Shown: piece after piece, positions 18,696 to 26,732 of the stretch | How the letters are laid out: every line of letters begins with the position of its first letter | How positions within the stretch are numbered: position 1 is the stretch's first letter | DNA from: Streptomyces geranii | Lineage (GTDB): Bacteria > Actinomycetota > Actinomycetes > Streptomycetales > Streptomycetaceae | Direction of reading: 5' to 3' | DNA: 64,000 nt | Assembly (NCBI RefSeq): GCF_002954775.1 | Contig: NZ_PJME01000013.1 | Location: 62,001 to 126,000, forward strand | Position numbers and translations under genes: made by a program | Notes under the pieces: model-generated | Told to the model about the DNA's origin: nothing | The model's database searches: none | What the model saw: only the letters and a program-made list of their open reading frames with translations

Positions 18696-20188
18696 CCGTC
18701 GCCCTCCAGCAGCCGCCGGTCCAACGCGGCCAGCCGCATGCCGTGTTCGTGGATCTCCCGGGTGGTCATCTCGCGCTTCTCCCGCAGCCTGCCCAGTCCG
18801 GCCCTGACCTGCTCGGCGACCTGGGCGGCGGCGTCGTGGCGGCCGAGCAGCAGGAAGGTCTCGGCGTAGTCGAGCATGAGGTCGAAACGCCACCACATCA
18901 GCGTTTTCCCGTTGTCGTGCAGCCAGTTGTGGACATGGACGTTGGCCTCGGCGTACGCCCCCTGGCCGATGAGACAGCGGGCCATCTCATGGGCGTGCTC
19001 GCGTCGCAGCTCCGCGGGCAGCCGCTCGAAGGCCGCGCGGGCCGTGTCGTTGAGCCGCTGCGCGAACGAGCCGTCGGTGGCCTGGGCGAGCCCGCCCTGG
19101 ACGACCTGCCAGAGCCCGCCGATGATCGACAGCTGGGCGGCGTAGGCCTCGGACCGGCCGGGGTCCGCCTGCACCGCGCGCTCCAGCAGGGACAGCGCCT
19201 CCAGGGGTTCGTGGAGATCCTCCCGGGCGATCTCGGCGGCGAGCAGCAGGAGTTCGTAGCTCGGCCGGTCGACCAGGGCGGCCTGGGCGAGCCCCACGGC
19301 CGGTCGCGGACCGCCCTCGGCGCGCAGCGCCTTCACGGCCGTCACCGGGTCCATCGCGTCCCGCGCCCTGTCGAGGGCGTCCGCGAGTTCCCCGGCGTCC
19401 GTGTCGCCCACCCGTGCGGTGTGCGGGCCGGTCATCTCGCGCAGCCGCTCGCGCACCCTGCGTACCGGTTCCACGCGGCGCATCCAGGACGGCAGCCGGC
19501 CCTCGCGCCGCTCGTCGGTGAACACGGTGCCGCACGCGGCGCGTTGCAGGAGCCGCCCGGTGTCGTCCGCCGGCAGGTTCTCGAAGCAGTGCCGGGCCGC
19601 GACCGCCAGGGAGTGCAGACCGGGGTCGCGGTCACGGGACGGCAGTCCGCAGGCCGCCTCGGGGGTGAGGTGGGCGATCCGCGTCGGCGCGTCGGTGAGC
19701 TGCGCCAGGGACGGCGCTCCCCAGGGCGGCAGCGGGAGCAGCAGCGGGCCCAGCTCACCGGCCAGCACGATGTCGGCGGGCAGCGGCACCAGCCCCGGCC
19801 CGACCGCCTCGCGCCACCCGGGGTACGCCCGCAGCACGGCGGCGAGCACCGCGACCCGCAGCGCGGGTTCCGGGGAGTCCAGGGCGTCGGCGACACTGCG
19901 CCGCGCGTCGGTCTCGTAGCTGACGACCTGGAACCACCGGCCGCCCAGCTGCCGTTGCTCGCCCTGCTCGCTCCGCACGACCGGGACCAGTTCACGGCGG
20001 CGCGGCCGGGTCTGCCAGGCGACCAGGTCGGCCCGCTGCGCCCCGTTGATCTCGTCGTTCGGGATGAGCCGGTACCAGCGGCGCTGCCGGGGCGCGCGGT
20101 AGAGCGAACCCCACCAGCCCGCCCCGGCGTACTCGGCGTCGAGTTCCTCCTCGACCGCCTTCGTGTGTTCGTCGACGGGTGTCGTCAC
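18692..20188 (-). CDS. TPR-like protein with possible degenerate kinase-like N-terminal region
   Basis: 498 aa, soluble. The C-terminal half (about 290-490) is helical and TPR-like (e.g. EPLEALSLLERAVQADPGRSEAYAAQ without intervening loops). The N-terminal half has a suggestive order: a PADIVLAGELGPLLLPLPP stretch, then IAHLTPEA and LHSLAVAARHCFENLP, resembling the catalytic-loop to APE to helix-F order of a protein kinase C-lobe but with the catalytic HRD and DFG residues missing. That reading is weak and needs a profile or structure comparison. The GTG start overlaps the Hsp70 stop by 4 bp, coupling its synthesis to the chaperone. Confidence 0.65.
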   Translation of the reverse strand: MTTPVDEHTKAVEEELDAEYAGAGWWGSLYRAPRQRRWYRLIPNDEINGAQRADLVAWQTRPRRRELVPVVRSEQGEQRQLGGRWFQVVSYETDARRSVADALDSPEPALRVAVLAAVLRAYPGWREAVGPGLVPLPADIVLAGELGPLLLPLPPWGAPSLAQLTDAPTRIAHLTPEAACGLPSRDRDPGLHSLAVAARHCFENLPADDTGRLLQRAACGTVFTDERREGRLPSWMRRVEPVRRVRERLREMTGPHTARVGDTDAGELADALDRARDAMDPVTAVKALRAEGGPRPAVGLAQAALVDRPSYELLLLAAEIAREDLHEPLEALSLLERAVQADPGRSEAYAAQLSIIGGLWQVVQGGLAQATDGSFAQRLNDTARAAFERLPAELRREHAHEMARCLIGQGAYAEANVHVHNWLHDNGKTLMWWRFDLMLDYAETFLLLGRHDAAAQVAEQVRAGLGRLREKREMTTREIHEHGMRLAALDRRLLEGDG

Positions 20189-22128
20189 AGCTCGCCTTCG
20201 AGCCGGTCGGCGAGCTCGTCGAGCCTGTCCTCGTCGGCGCCCGCGGCCACGGCGCCGACGAAGGCGTGCAGGGCCTCGGCGAGCGGCGGACTCACCTGGC
20301 CGTCCTGCGCGGACCGCAGCGCCCTCCTGACCGTCCGGCGGAACTCGGCCGGGACCGCGTCGAGGTCGACCTCGGGCAGCGGCGCGGCGGCCGGGGCCGG
20401 AATCGTGACGGGGTCGGGCACGGAGACGGTCACCGGGTCGGGCAGGCCGAACTCCGGGGATGCGGCGCCGGGTTGGCGCGCGGCCGGCTTCCGCCGGGAG
20501 CCGCCCGCGAACAGCCGTACCAGGGCGGCGCGTCGCTCCACCAGCTCGTCGAACTTCCCGATGGTCGTGCTCTGGTCGAAGGTCGCCTGGTACTCCCGCC
20601 CCGTGTTGGTGTGGGTGACCTGCACTCCGAGGAGACCGTTCACATCGAGCGAGAACTCGACCTCGAACTGGTGGTGGCCCTCCGGCCGGGGCTCGATGTC
20701 GTCGAGGTGGATCGTGCCGATCAGGGTGTTGTCGTAGATGTACTCGCCCTCGCCCTGGTAGATGGCCGCCTCGATGCGGTCGGCCTGATCCGGGTTGCCG
20801 TACGTCTTCGCCTGGCGGGCCGGGATCTTCGTGCCGCGCGGGATCAGCGTGTTGAACCGGCCCTGCTGGACGCCGACCCCGAGGGTGTGCTCGGTGATCA
20901 GGGTGACGGTGTAGTCCTGGTCGTCCGCGGAGCGTTCGGCGGTGGGCCGGGTCGCGAGGTCGAAGACGGGTGACGGCTCGAACCGGTTGGCGATGATGGC
21001 CGCGCCCCGGGCGACCAGGGTGTCGGGGTTGGCGTCGCCGCGCACGAAGCCCTCGTCCTGGTCGAAGTGGTCGAGCAGCATCTGCCGCACGCGCGGGATA
21101 CGGGTCGAACCGCCCACGAGCAGCACCGCGTTGACGTCCTCGCGCTGTACACCCTTGGCGCTGCTGGCGAAGCGCAGGGCCTCGTCGACCTGGTGCAGGG
21201 ACCGCTGCAGGATCGGCTGGATCTCCCGCTCGAAGGTGTCCCGGTCCAGCTCCAGGGCGGGGACGCCGCCGCCGAGGTCGACCGTGGTGACGCTGCGCAG
21301 GGACAGTTCGCGCTTGGCGGCCTCGGCAGCCGCCTTGAGCCGCAGCCGGTCGGTGTCCTCCGGCAGGGCGTCGCCGAGTTCCCGGACGAGCCAGGCCGCG
21401 ACGGCGTCGTCGAAGTCGCCGCCGCCGAGCCGCTGGTCGCCCGCGGTGGCGATGACCTCGATCTCGTCGTCCCGGGTCTCGATGATCGACACGTCGAAGG
21501 TGCCGCCGCCCAGGTCGAAGACGAGGTAGACCTGCCGCTCCGACTCGGCCCGGTCGACGCCGTAGGCCACGGCGGCGGCGGTCGGCTCCGGGATGAGCTG
21601 GCGGGGGTAGAGACCGGCCAGCAGGGCCGCCTCCTCGGTGGCCTTCTTCTGCCGTTCCATGAAGTACGCCGGTACGGTCACCACGGCGTCGTGGATCTCG
21701 CCGCCGAGGGCCTGCTCGGCGATCCGTTTCATTTGCATCAGCACCAGGGCGCTGATCTCCTGCGGGCGCAGCCAGTCCTCGCCCAGCCGGGCCCGTACCG
21801 GGTCGCCCTCCTTGTGGACGCCGGCCGCGCCGAACCGCTCCAGCAGTTCCTGGGTGAACACCGCCCCCATCTCGCGCTTGATCTCGACGAGCGTGTCGCC
21901 GGTGCCGGGACCGTCCGTGCTGATGGCGTCCTTGGCGTCGTGGCCGACGACGAGTGCGCCGGTGGCCCGGTCGAGGCGGACGACGGAGGGGGTGGCCACG
22001 GCGCTGTTCCCCTCCCGTTCGGGATCGGCGAGGATCTTGGGGGCGAAGTCGTCGGGGTGGTAGGCGGCGACGGCCGAGTAGGTCGTGCCGAGGTCGATGC
22101 CGACGACCCGGTGCAACTGGTCATCCAT
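20185..22128 (-). CDS. Hsp70/DnaK-family chaperone, operon-specific paralogue
   Basis: The 647-aa protein has intact Hsp70 nucleotide-binding motifs: phosphate-1 GIDLGTTYS (10-18), EPTAAAVAYG (181-190), phosphate-2 DLGGGTFDVS (205-214) and adenosine GGSTRIPRV (339-347). A substrate-binding beta-domain follows (about 405-515, LGVGVQQGRFNTLIPRGTKI, LDVNGLLGV), but the lid is replaced by a proline-rich linker and a short helical tail (about 545-647). It is not the housekeeping DnaK: no grpE, dnaJ with HPD or hspR neighbours are present and the C-terminus lacks the usual lid length. It should use ATP to remodel or hold a client, most simply an operon partner. Confidence 0.9.
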   Translation of the reverse strand: MDDQLHRVVGIDLGTTYSAVAAYHPDDFAPKILADPEREGNSAVATPSVVRLDRATGALVVGHDAKDAISTDGPGTGDTLVEIKREMGAVFTQELLERFGAAGVHKEGDPVRARLGEDWLRPQEISALVLMQMKRIAEQALGGEIHDAVVTVPAYFMERQKKATEEAALLAGLYPRQLIPEPTAAAVAYGVDRAESERQVYLVFDLGGGTFDVSIIETRDDEIEVIATAGDQRLGGGDFDDAVAAWLVRELGDALPEDTDRLRLKAAAEAAKRELSLRSVTTVDLGGGVPALELDRDTFEREIQPILQRSLHQVDEALRFASSAKGVQREDVNAVLLVGGSTRIPRVRQMLLDHFDQDEGFVRGDANPDTLVARGAAIIANRFEPSPVFDLATRPTAERSADDQDYTVTLITEHTLGVGVQQGRFNTLIPRGTKIPARQAKTYGNPDQADRIEAAIYQGEGEYIYDNTLIGTIHLDDIEPRPEGHHQFEVEFSLDVNGLLGVQVTHTNTGREYQATFDQSTTIGKFDELVERRAALVRLFAGGSRRKPAARQPGAASPEFGLPDPVTVSVPDPVTIPAPAAAPLPEVDLDAVPAEFRRTVRRALRSAQDGQVSPPLAEALHAFVGAVAAGADEDRLDELADRLEGEL

Positions 22129-22149
22129 TGGGGAGAGTTCCTCCGGGGT

Positions 22150-22596
22150 TCACTCGCCGGCGAAGCCGTCGAGCAGGTGGACGCGGGTGAAATCACCGGT
22201 GAAGTCGGTCCGGGTGGTGTCCGTGGGGTGGTGGACGTCTTCGCCGGCGGCGGACAGGAAGGTCTCGATCTCCCTGCGCAGCACGGTCAGTCCGACGTCC
22301 CGCTCGTCGAGCACCGGCTCCCAGGTGGGTTCGAGGCGCAGCAGCGGGAGCGGGGGACGGCGGGCGTCGTGCGCGGCGCGCGCCTCGGCGTTCTCCAGGT
22401 TGACGGCGTGCGCGGCGGCGATCTCCGCCTCGCTCGCCCCCCGTGCCTGGAGCAGCGCGTCGTAGCGTGCCGCCGCCGCGCGGATCTCGTCGGCCGTCGC
22501 CTCCGGCGGCACACCGAGGCGGGTGTACTCCGTCGAGCGGGGCACGACCAGCGGCAGTGCGAAGAGTGTTCCGTTGTCTTCTCCGACACCGGGCAT
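22150..22596 (-). CDS. degenerate J-domain-like protein lacking HPD
   Basis: A 148-aa protein. Residues 23-80 follow the J-domain plan (EYTRLGVPPEATADEIRAA for helices I-II and ENAEARAAHD matching the KRAAYD end of helix IV), but the HPD tripeptide that stimulates Hsp70 ATPase is absent: the helix II end reads ARYDALLQAR. About 65 further residues of unknown fold follow. It is the first gene of the operon, 21 bp before the Hsp70 start. A J-like partner that docks to the chaperone without activating it is one reading; a wholly different small helical domain is the alternative. Confidence 0.6.
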   Translation of the reverse strand: MPGVGEDNGTLFALPLVVPRSTEYTRLGVPPEATADEIRAAAARYDALLQARGASEAEIAAAHAVNLENAEARAAHDARRPPLPLLRLEPTWEPVLDERDVGLTVLRREIETFLSAAGEDVHHPTDTTRTDFTGDFTRVHLLDGFAGE

Positions 22597-22752
22597 GGCA
22601 AAGAGCCCCCGTTCACGAACGCGACGGCCTGGGACGAGGTGCGGTCCCCGCGCGACGCGGTTCTCCAGTGACGCGGCACGACGATACGACCGCCGTGACG
22701 TTGCGCTGATTCTAGGGGTGGGTGCGGTAACTCGTTGTTGATACTGGTGAGT

Positions 22753-22766
22753 TCAAACCTGTTTGA
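22753..22766. promoter_or_regulatory. Inverted repeat TCAAAC-CT-GTTTGA, candidate operator
   Basis: A perfect 6-bp inverted repeat with a 2-bp spacer, 157-170 bp before the J-like gene ATG, in the AT-richer part of the intergenic region. It may be an operator for the Hsp70-TIR operon; no regulator is encoded in the operon itself. Confidence 0.35.
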
Positions 22767-22923
22767 TCGAATTGGCTGAAACTCGCCACTGTGGTCCACC
22801 GGCGCTCACGGCGCCGCCGCGCGCCCCTTTCCGCAGTCTGCGTGCGGACTCCCGATGGCGCAGGACGATAGCTGCATCTGCAATCTTTCTTTGCATATCG
22901 GCCACGCGGTTCCGGATACGCCG

Positions 22924-22958
22924 GTGCCCCGCGAGGTCGGGAGGACCTCGCGGGGCAC
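22924..22958 (-). terminator. Hairpin terminator after the GH16 gene
   Basis: A perfect 15-bp stem (arms 22924-22938 and 22944-22958, GTGCCCCGCGAGGTC and its complement) with a 5-nt loop starts 14 bp past the GH16 stop. It has no T-tract, as is common for Streptomyces terminators. Confidence 0.8.
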
Positions 22959-22972
22959 GGGTGACGCCTGTC

Positions 22973-24364
22973 TCAGTGGCCGAAGTTGAACCAGTTCACG
23001 TTGACGAAGTCCTGCGCCTGACCGCTCGTGAACGTCAGGTAGACGTCGTGCGTGCCGGTGACGGAACTGATGTTCGCCGGTACCGTCCGCCAGCTCTGCC
23101 AGCCGCCCGTGTTGGCGATCGAGAAGCTGCCGATCGGTGCGTTCGTACGGCTGTCGAGGCGTACCTCGACCAGTCCGCTCACGCCCGTGTTCGCGCCGCT
23201 CGCGACCCTGGCGACGAACTGAGTGGCCGCCGTGGAGCCGAAGTTGACGCCTTGGTAGAGCGCGTAGTCGCCGTTGGCGAGCGAGCCGATGTTCTGGCCG
23301 CCGCCGGTGTCGGTGGTGGTCTCCGTGAGGGTGCCCGACTGGCTGTTGTACGACTCGGCCTGGATCGCGCTGTACGCGTCCCGGGTCCCCGTCGGCGGGG
23401 GAGTGGTCGTACCGCCGCCGGTGGTCGACTGGAGGACCTGGACGTAGTCGACGACCATCGGCCGCCCGGAGACCGTGTTGGCGTCGGGGCCGCCGCCGAA
23501 CGCCGCCGGGAAGGCGCCGCCCATCGCCACGTTCAGGATGATGAAGAAGCCGTGGTTGGTGGCGTTCGACCAGGTCGTCGCGTCGACCTGATTGGCCGTC
23601 ACCGTGTGGTAGTTGGTGCCGTCGACGTAGAAGCGGATCGCCTCCGGGGTCACCGAGCGGTCCCACTCCATGCTGTATGTGTGGAAGCCGGCCTGGCAGG
23701 TGGTGCCGGTACAGGTGGTCGTACCGCCGAGGCCGGTCGTCTCGTTGCAGGGGCCGCCCGGGCTCGTACCGCAGTGCAGGGTGCCCCAGATGGTGTTGAG
23801 GCCCTGGGTGTTCTCCATGATGTCGATCTCGCCGACGCTCGGCCAGTTCTGGTAGTTGCCCCGGTAGGGCGCCCCGAGCATCCAGAAGGCGGGCCAGTAG
23901 CCGAGCGCGGACGCCCCGGTGACGTTCGGCACCTGGAGCCGGGCCTCGACGCGCAGCTTGCCGCCCGCCGGGGGCTGGAAGTCGGTGCGGTTGGTCTCGA
24001 TACGGCCCGAGGTCCAGTTGCCGGCGGAGTCACGGATCGGGGTGATCCGCAGATTGCCGCTGCCGTCGAGCGAGACGTTGTTCGTGCTGTTCGTCATCGT
24101 CTCGATCTCGCCCGTGCCCCAGTTGGCGGGCCCGCCGGGATACGAAGTCCCGGTCGAGTACTGCCAGTTGGTGGTCGAGACACCGGTCCCGGCGGTGCCG
24201 TTGAAGTCGTCGACGAAGACCTGCGTCCAGCCGGTGGGGGGTGTGGGCGCGGAGGCGCCGGCGGGGAGGGTGGCCGCCGTCGCCACGGCGGCGGCCAGAC
24301 CGAGGGTGCTCAGCACGGCGACGAGAGCCCGTCGCCGTCTGGGTATGCCGGAGGATTCACTCAT
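22973..24364 (-). CDS. secreted GH16 endo-beta-glucanase with CBM6
   Basis: The 463-aa exported enzyme is likely an endo-1,3-beta-glucanase (laminarinase type). A twin-arginine-rich signal peptide (RRRRALVAVLSTLG, cleavage near ASA) is followed by the GH16 domain (about 45-310) with the catalytic GEIDIMEN, then a Thr/Pro linker and a C-terminal CBM6-like domain (about 330-463, AIQAESYNSQSG start, WFNFGH end). The two Glu of GEIDIMEN are the nucleophile and acid/base. It stands alone, preceded by a LacI-type palindrome, so induction by beta-glucan fragments is likely. Confidence 0.9.
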   Translation of the reverse strand: MSESSGIPRRRRALVAVLSTLGLAAAVATAATLPAGASAPTPPTGWTQVFVDDFNGTAGTGVSTTNWQYSTGTSYPGGPANWGTGEIETMTNSTNNVSLDGSGNLRITPIRDSAGNWTSGRIETNRTDFQPPAGGKLRVEARLQVPNVTGASALGYWPAFWMLGAPYRGNYQNWPSVGEIDIMENTQGLNTIWGTLHCGTSPGGPCNETTGLGGTTTCTGTTCQAGFHTYSMEWDRSVTPEAIRFYVDGTNYHTVTANQVDATTWSNATNHGFFIILNVAMGGAFPAAFGGGPDANTVSGRPMVVDYVQVLQSTTGGGTTTPPPTGTRDAYSAIQAESYNSQSGTLTETTTDTGGGQNIGSLANGDYALYQGVNFGSTAATQFVARVASGANTGVSGLVEVRLDSRTNAPIGSFSIANTGGWQSWRTVPANISSVTGTHDVYLTFTSGQAQDFVNVNWFNFGH

Positions 24365-24415
24365 GGGGGTGCCTCTCGGGTACGGGGAAGTGAGCGCGGG
24401 TGTCTTCGAGAAGGC

Positions 24416-24431
24416 TTGAGAGCGCTCTCAA
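24416..24431. promoter_or_regulatory. LacI-family-type palindrome upstream of GH16 gene
   Basis: TTGAGAGC-GCTCTCAA is a perfect 16-bp palindrome with a central GCGC step, the form bound by LacI/GalR regulators such as CebR in streptomycetes. It lies 52-67 bp before the GH16 ATG. The regulator is not encoded nearby, so the gene probably belongs to a distant sugar regulon. Confidence 0.65.
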
Positions 24432-24548
24432 AGTGGGCCCAATGTGCTCCCGGTGGCTCCGGCCGTCAAGAGGTGAAACCCAGAATTTCCTTCCGCCACA
24501 GGTGAGTTCACCCGATGAAGACATGAATGTGCTAGGGAAAGGCGGACT

Positions 24549-25802
24549 TCAGAGGGCGCTGCCCGTCTTCCAGTCCGCCCAGGACAGGTTCCAGCCGTTG
24601 AGCCCGTTCGCCGGATCGACCGTCACCTCGCCCGAGTTCCTGACGATCACCACGTCCCCGAGCATCGAGCTGTCGTAGAACTTGTAGCCCGGTACGGAGG
24701 TGTCGTTCGCGCCCTTCGTGTCGTGCAGGCCGACGCAGCCGTGGCTGGTGTTGGTGCTGCCGAACACCGAGGTCGACGCCCAGTAGTTGCCGTGCACGAA
24801 GGTGCCGGAGGTGGTCAGGCGCTGGGCGTGCGGGACGTCGGAGATGTCGTACTCGTCGCCGAGCCCGACCGTCGACGACTCCATCCGCGTCTGCTTGAAG
24901 CGCTCGCTGATCACCATGATCCCGGACCAGGTGGTGTGCTCGGCGTCGCCGCCGGAGACGGGATAGGTGGCCGTGGTCGCGCCGCCCCGCCGTACGGTCA
25001 TCGTCTTCGCGGCCAGGTCGACGGTGCTGATCTGCTCGCGGCCTATGTGGAAGGTGACGTCCTTGGACTGGGTGCCGTAGACCCCGTCGGCACCCTCGAC
25101 GTCCTTGAGGCGCAGCCCGAGGGTGATCTTCGTACCGGCGGCCCAGTAGGTCTCCGGGCGGAAGTCGAGCCGGGTGTCGCTGAACCAGTGTCCGACCACC
25201 TCGACGGCCGGTTCGGCGGTCACGGTGATCGCCTTCTGGACGGCGGCCCGGTCGGTGACCGCCTCCGTGAAGTTGATCGACACCGGCATGCCGACGCCGG
25301 AGGTGGAGTCGGCCTCCGGCGTGAAGTACCCGACGAAGGTGGCCGACGGCGAGGCGGTGGTGAAGGTCGCGGTGTGCGCGGCGGCGTCGGTGACCTGCGC
25401 CGACACTTTGTACGTCGTCCCGGAGTACGGGTTCCCGCTGGACGTCCACTTCGTACGGGCCGCGTCGAGGGTCCCGGCCAGCACGCTGCCGTCGCCGCCG
25501 GTGACCGTGACGGAGGCGAGGGTGCCGTCGGTGACGGTGACCTCGACGGGGGTGGCGAAGTCGGCGTGCCGGGTGCCGTCGGCGGGGGTGACGGTGACGA
25601 CGGCCTGCCTCGCCCTGGCGGCCTTCGCCGACGCGCTCGCACTCGCCTCGGTCGTCGCCGAGGCGTCGGCGGAACCGCTGCAGCCGGTCAGGACGACGGC
25701 GGCCGGAACGGCACCGAGCGCGGCGAGGATTCCGCGTCGGGACCAGGTGGCCGGGTCCTGTCCGCTCGGCTCGGACGGGTTCGGTATGTGCGGAACGCCC
25801 AC
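24549..25802 (-). CDS. L,D-transpeptidase lipoprotein (YkuD domain, Ig-like domains)
   Basis: Forms 3-3 cross-links in peptidoglycan outside the cell. With the GTG start at 25802 the product is 417 aa, with an SRRGIL-type export signal and a lipobox VLTGC (Cys41). Two Ig-like domains (about 75-270) precede the YkuD catalytic domain, in which SHGCVGL holds the nucleophilic Cys and His. An ATG at 25850 is in frame, but the GTG has a better AAAGG ribosome-binding site at 6-7 bases. The family is the actinobacterial LdtMt2-like class with lipid anchor. Convergent or co-directional partners are absent. Confidence 0.9.
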   Translation of the reverse strand: MGVPHIPNPSEPSGQDPATWSRRGILAALGAVPAAVVLTGCSGSADASATTEASASASAKAARARQAVVTVTPADGTRHADFATPVEVTVTDGTLASVTVTGGDGSVLAGTLDAARTKWTSSGNPYSGTTYKVSAQVTDAAAHTATFTTASPSATFVGYFTPEADSTSGVGMPVSINFTEAVTDRAAVQKAITVTAEPAVEVVGHWFSDTRLDFRPETYWAAGTKITLGLRLKDVEGADGVYGTQSKDVTFHIGREQISTVDLAAKTMTVRRGGATTATYPVSGGDAEHTTWSGIMVISERFKQTRMESSTVGLGDEYDISDVPHAQRLTTSGTFVHGNYWASTSVFGSTNTSHGCVGLHDTKGANDTSVPGYKFYDSSMLGDVVIVRNSGEVTVDPANGLNGWNLSWADWKTGSAL

Positions 25803-25947
25803 GGCACGCCTTTCTGGAACGATCAGGAGTGATCGATGCTGCGCGTGCATGGTGCGCTTTCTGTATGGGTTTGTTCTTTGAAAAGGGGGGCTGCCGTCTG
25901 AGATTCCGGTAAGGACGGGTGGGGTGGGGGAGCGGCTTGTGTTTTGG

Positions 25948-25998
25948 CTGCGCGGCCGTGGGGCTTCTCGCGCGGTTCCCCGCGCCCCTCAGGGGCGC
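25948..25998 (+). repeat. Dispersed GC-rich intergenic repeat, copy 1
   Basis: Contains GGCTGCGCGG, CTCGCGCGGTTCCCCGCGCC and the palindrome GCGCCCCT-C-AGGGGCGC (25982-25998). It shares its core with copies at 33596-33645 (reverse), 51983-52031 and 56606-56676. The palindrome supplies the stop codon and last codons of the IclR gene read from the other strand. Confidence 0.7.
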
Positions 25999-26732
25999 CA
26001 GCCCAGGGCCCTGGAGATGCCTCTTGCCGCCAGTCTTACCGCCGGGACCAGCACCGGGACCTGGGCGTCCGCCTGCGGGACCACGATCGAGACCGCCGCC
26101 ACCACCCCGCCGCCCTGCCCCCGTACCGGGGCCGCCACCGACAGGGCGTCGTCCGTCACCTGGCGGCTGCTCACCGCCACGCCCGTCCGGCGGACCTCCG
26201 CCAGGAGTCGGCGGAGTCTGGTCGGGTCGGTGATCGTGTGCGGCGTGAAGGCTGCCAACTGGGCGTTGCAGTAGGTCTGTTGGAAGTCCGGGTCGCCGTG
26301 GGCCAGCAGGACCAGGCCCACACCCGTGGCGTGCAGGGGCCAGCGGGCGCCCACCCTGATGTGGACCCCTACCGCCGAACGGCCCGACAGCCACTCGATG
26401 TAGACGACCTCGCCGCCGTCCCGTACCGCCAACTGCACGTTCTCGTGCGTCGCTTCGTACAGGTCCTCCAGATACGGCAGCGCGATCTGGCGCAGCGCCA
26501 GACCGCGTGGGGCGAGGGCCGCGACCTCCCACAGACGGAGGCCGACGTGGTAGACGCCGGCCTCGTCCCGCTCCAGGGCGCCCCAGTCGGTGAGGGCGGC
26601 CACCAGGCGGTGGGTGGTGGTCAGGGTCAGCCCGGCCCGTCGGCTGATGTCCGTGAGGGACAGCGCCGGGTGCTCGTGGTCGAAGGCGCTGAGCACGGAC
26701 AGCAGCCGGTCGGGCGCGGAGCGGGTGGTCAT
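25989..26732 (-). CDS. IclR family transcriptional regulator
   Basis: 247 aa with an N-terminal winged helix-turn-helix (about 5-65, LSLTDISRRAGLTLTTTHRLV) and a C-terminal IclR ligand-binding domain (about 75-245, VQLAVRDGGEVVYIEWLSG, GVGLVLLAHG). The ATG overlaps the hydrolase stop by 4 bp, so the regulator is the last gene of the MFS-hydrolase operon and may autoregulate it. Its C-terminal codons lie in a dispersed intergenic repeat, so the last residues may not be conserved. Confidence 0.9.
   Translation of the reverse strand: MTTRSAPDRLLSVLSAFDHEHPALSLTDISRRAGLTLTTTHRLVAALTDWGALERDEAGVYHVGLRLWEVAALAPRGLALRQIALPYLEDLYEATHENVQLAVRDGGEVVYIEWLSGRSAVGVHIRVGARWPLHATGVGLVLLAHGDPDFQQTYCNAQLAAFTPHTITDPTRLRRLLAEVRRTGVAVSSRQVTDDALSVAAPVRGQGGGVVAAVSIVVPQADAQVPVLVPAVRLAARGISRALGWRP

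Larger units (their letters stand above)
22597..22972. other. Intergenic region carrying the Hsp70-TIR operon promoter and the GH16 terminator
   Basis: No gene was found. The region is less GC-rich than its surroundings between 22700 and 22800. It holds a hairpin just past the GH16 stop and a small inverted repeat at 22753-22766. A TAGAAT hexamer on the minus strand (22708-22713) is a possible -10 element for the J-like gene, but no convincing -35 partner was found. No CIRCE or HspR-type (HAIR) element was seen, so ordinary heat-shock control is not indicated. Confidence 0.5.

Noticed and set aside
20185..22128. Hsp70 as the housekeeping DnaK
   Set aside because: No grpE, dnaJ with HPD, or hspR beside it, no heat-shock operator, and the C-terminal lid is replaced. 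It is a dedicated paralogue.
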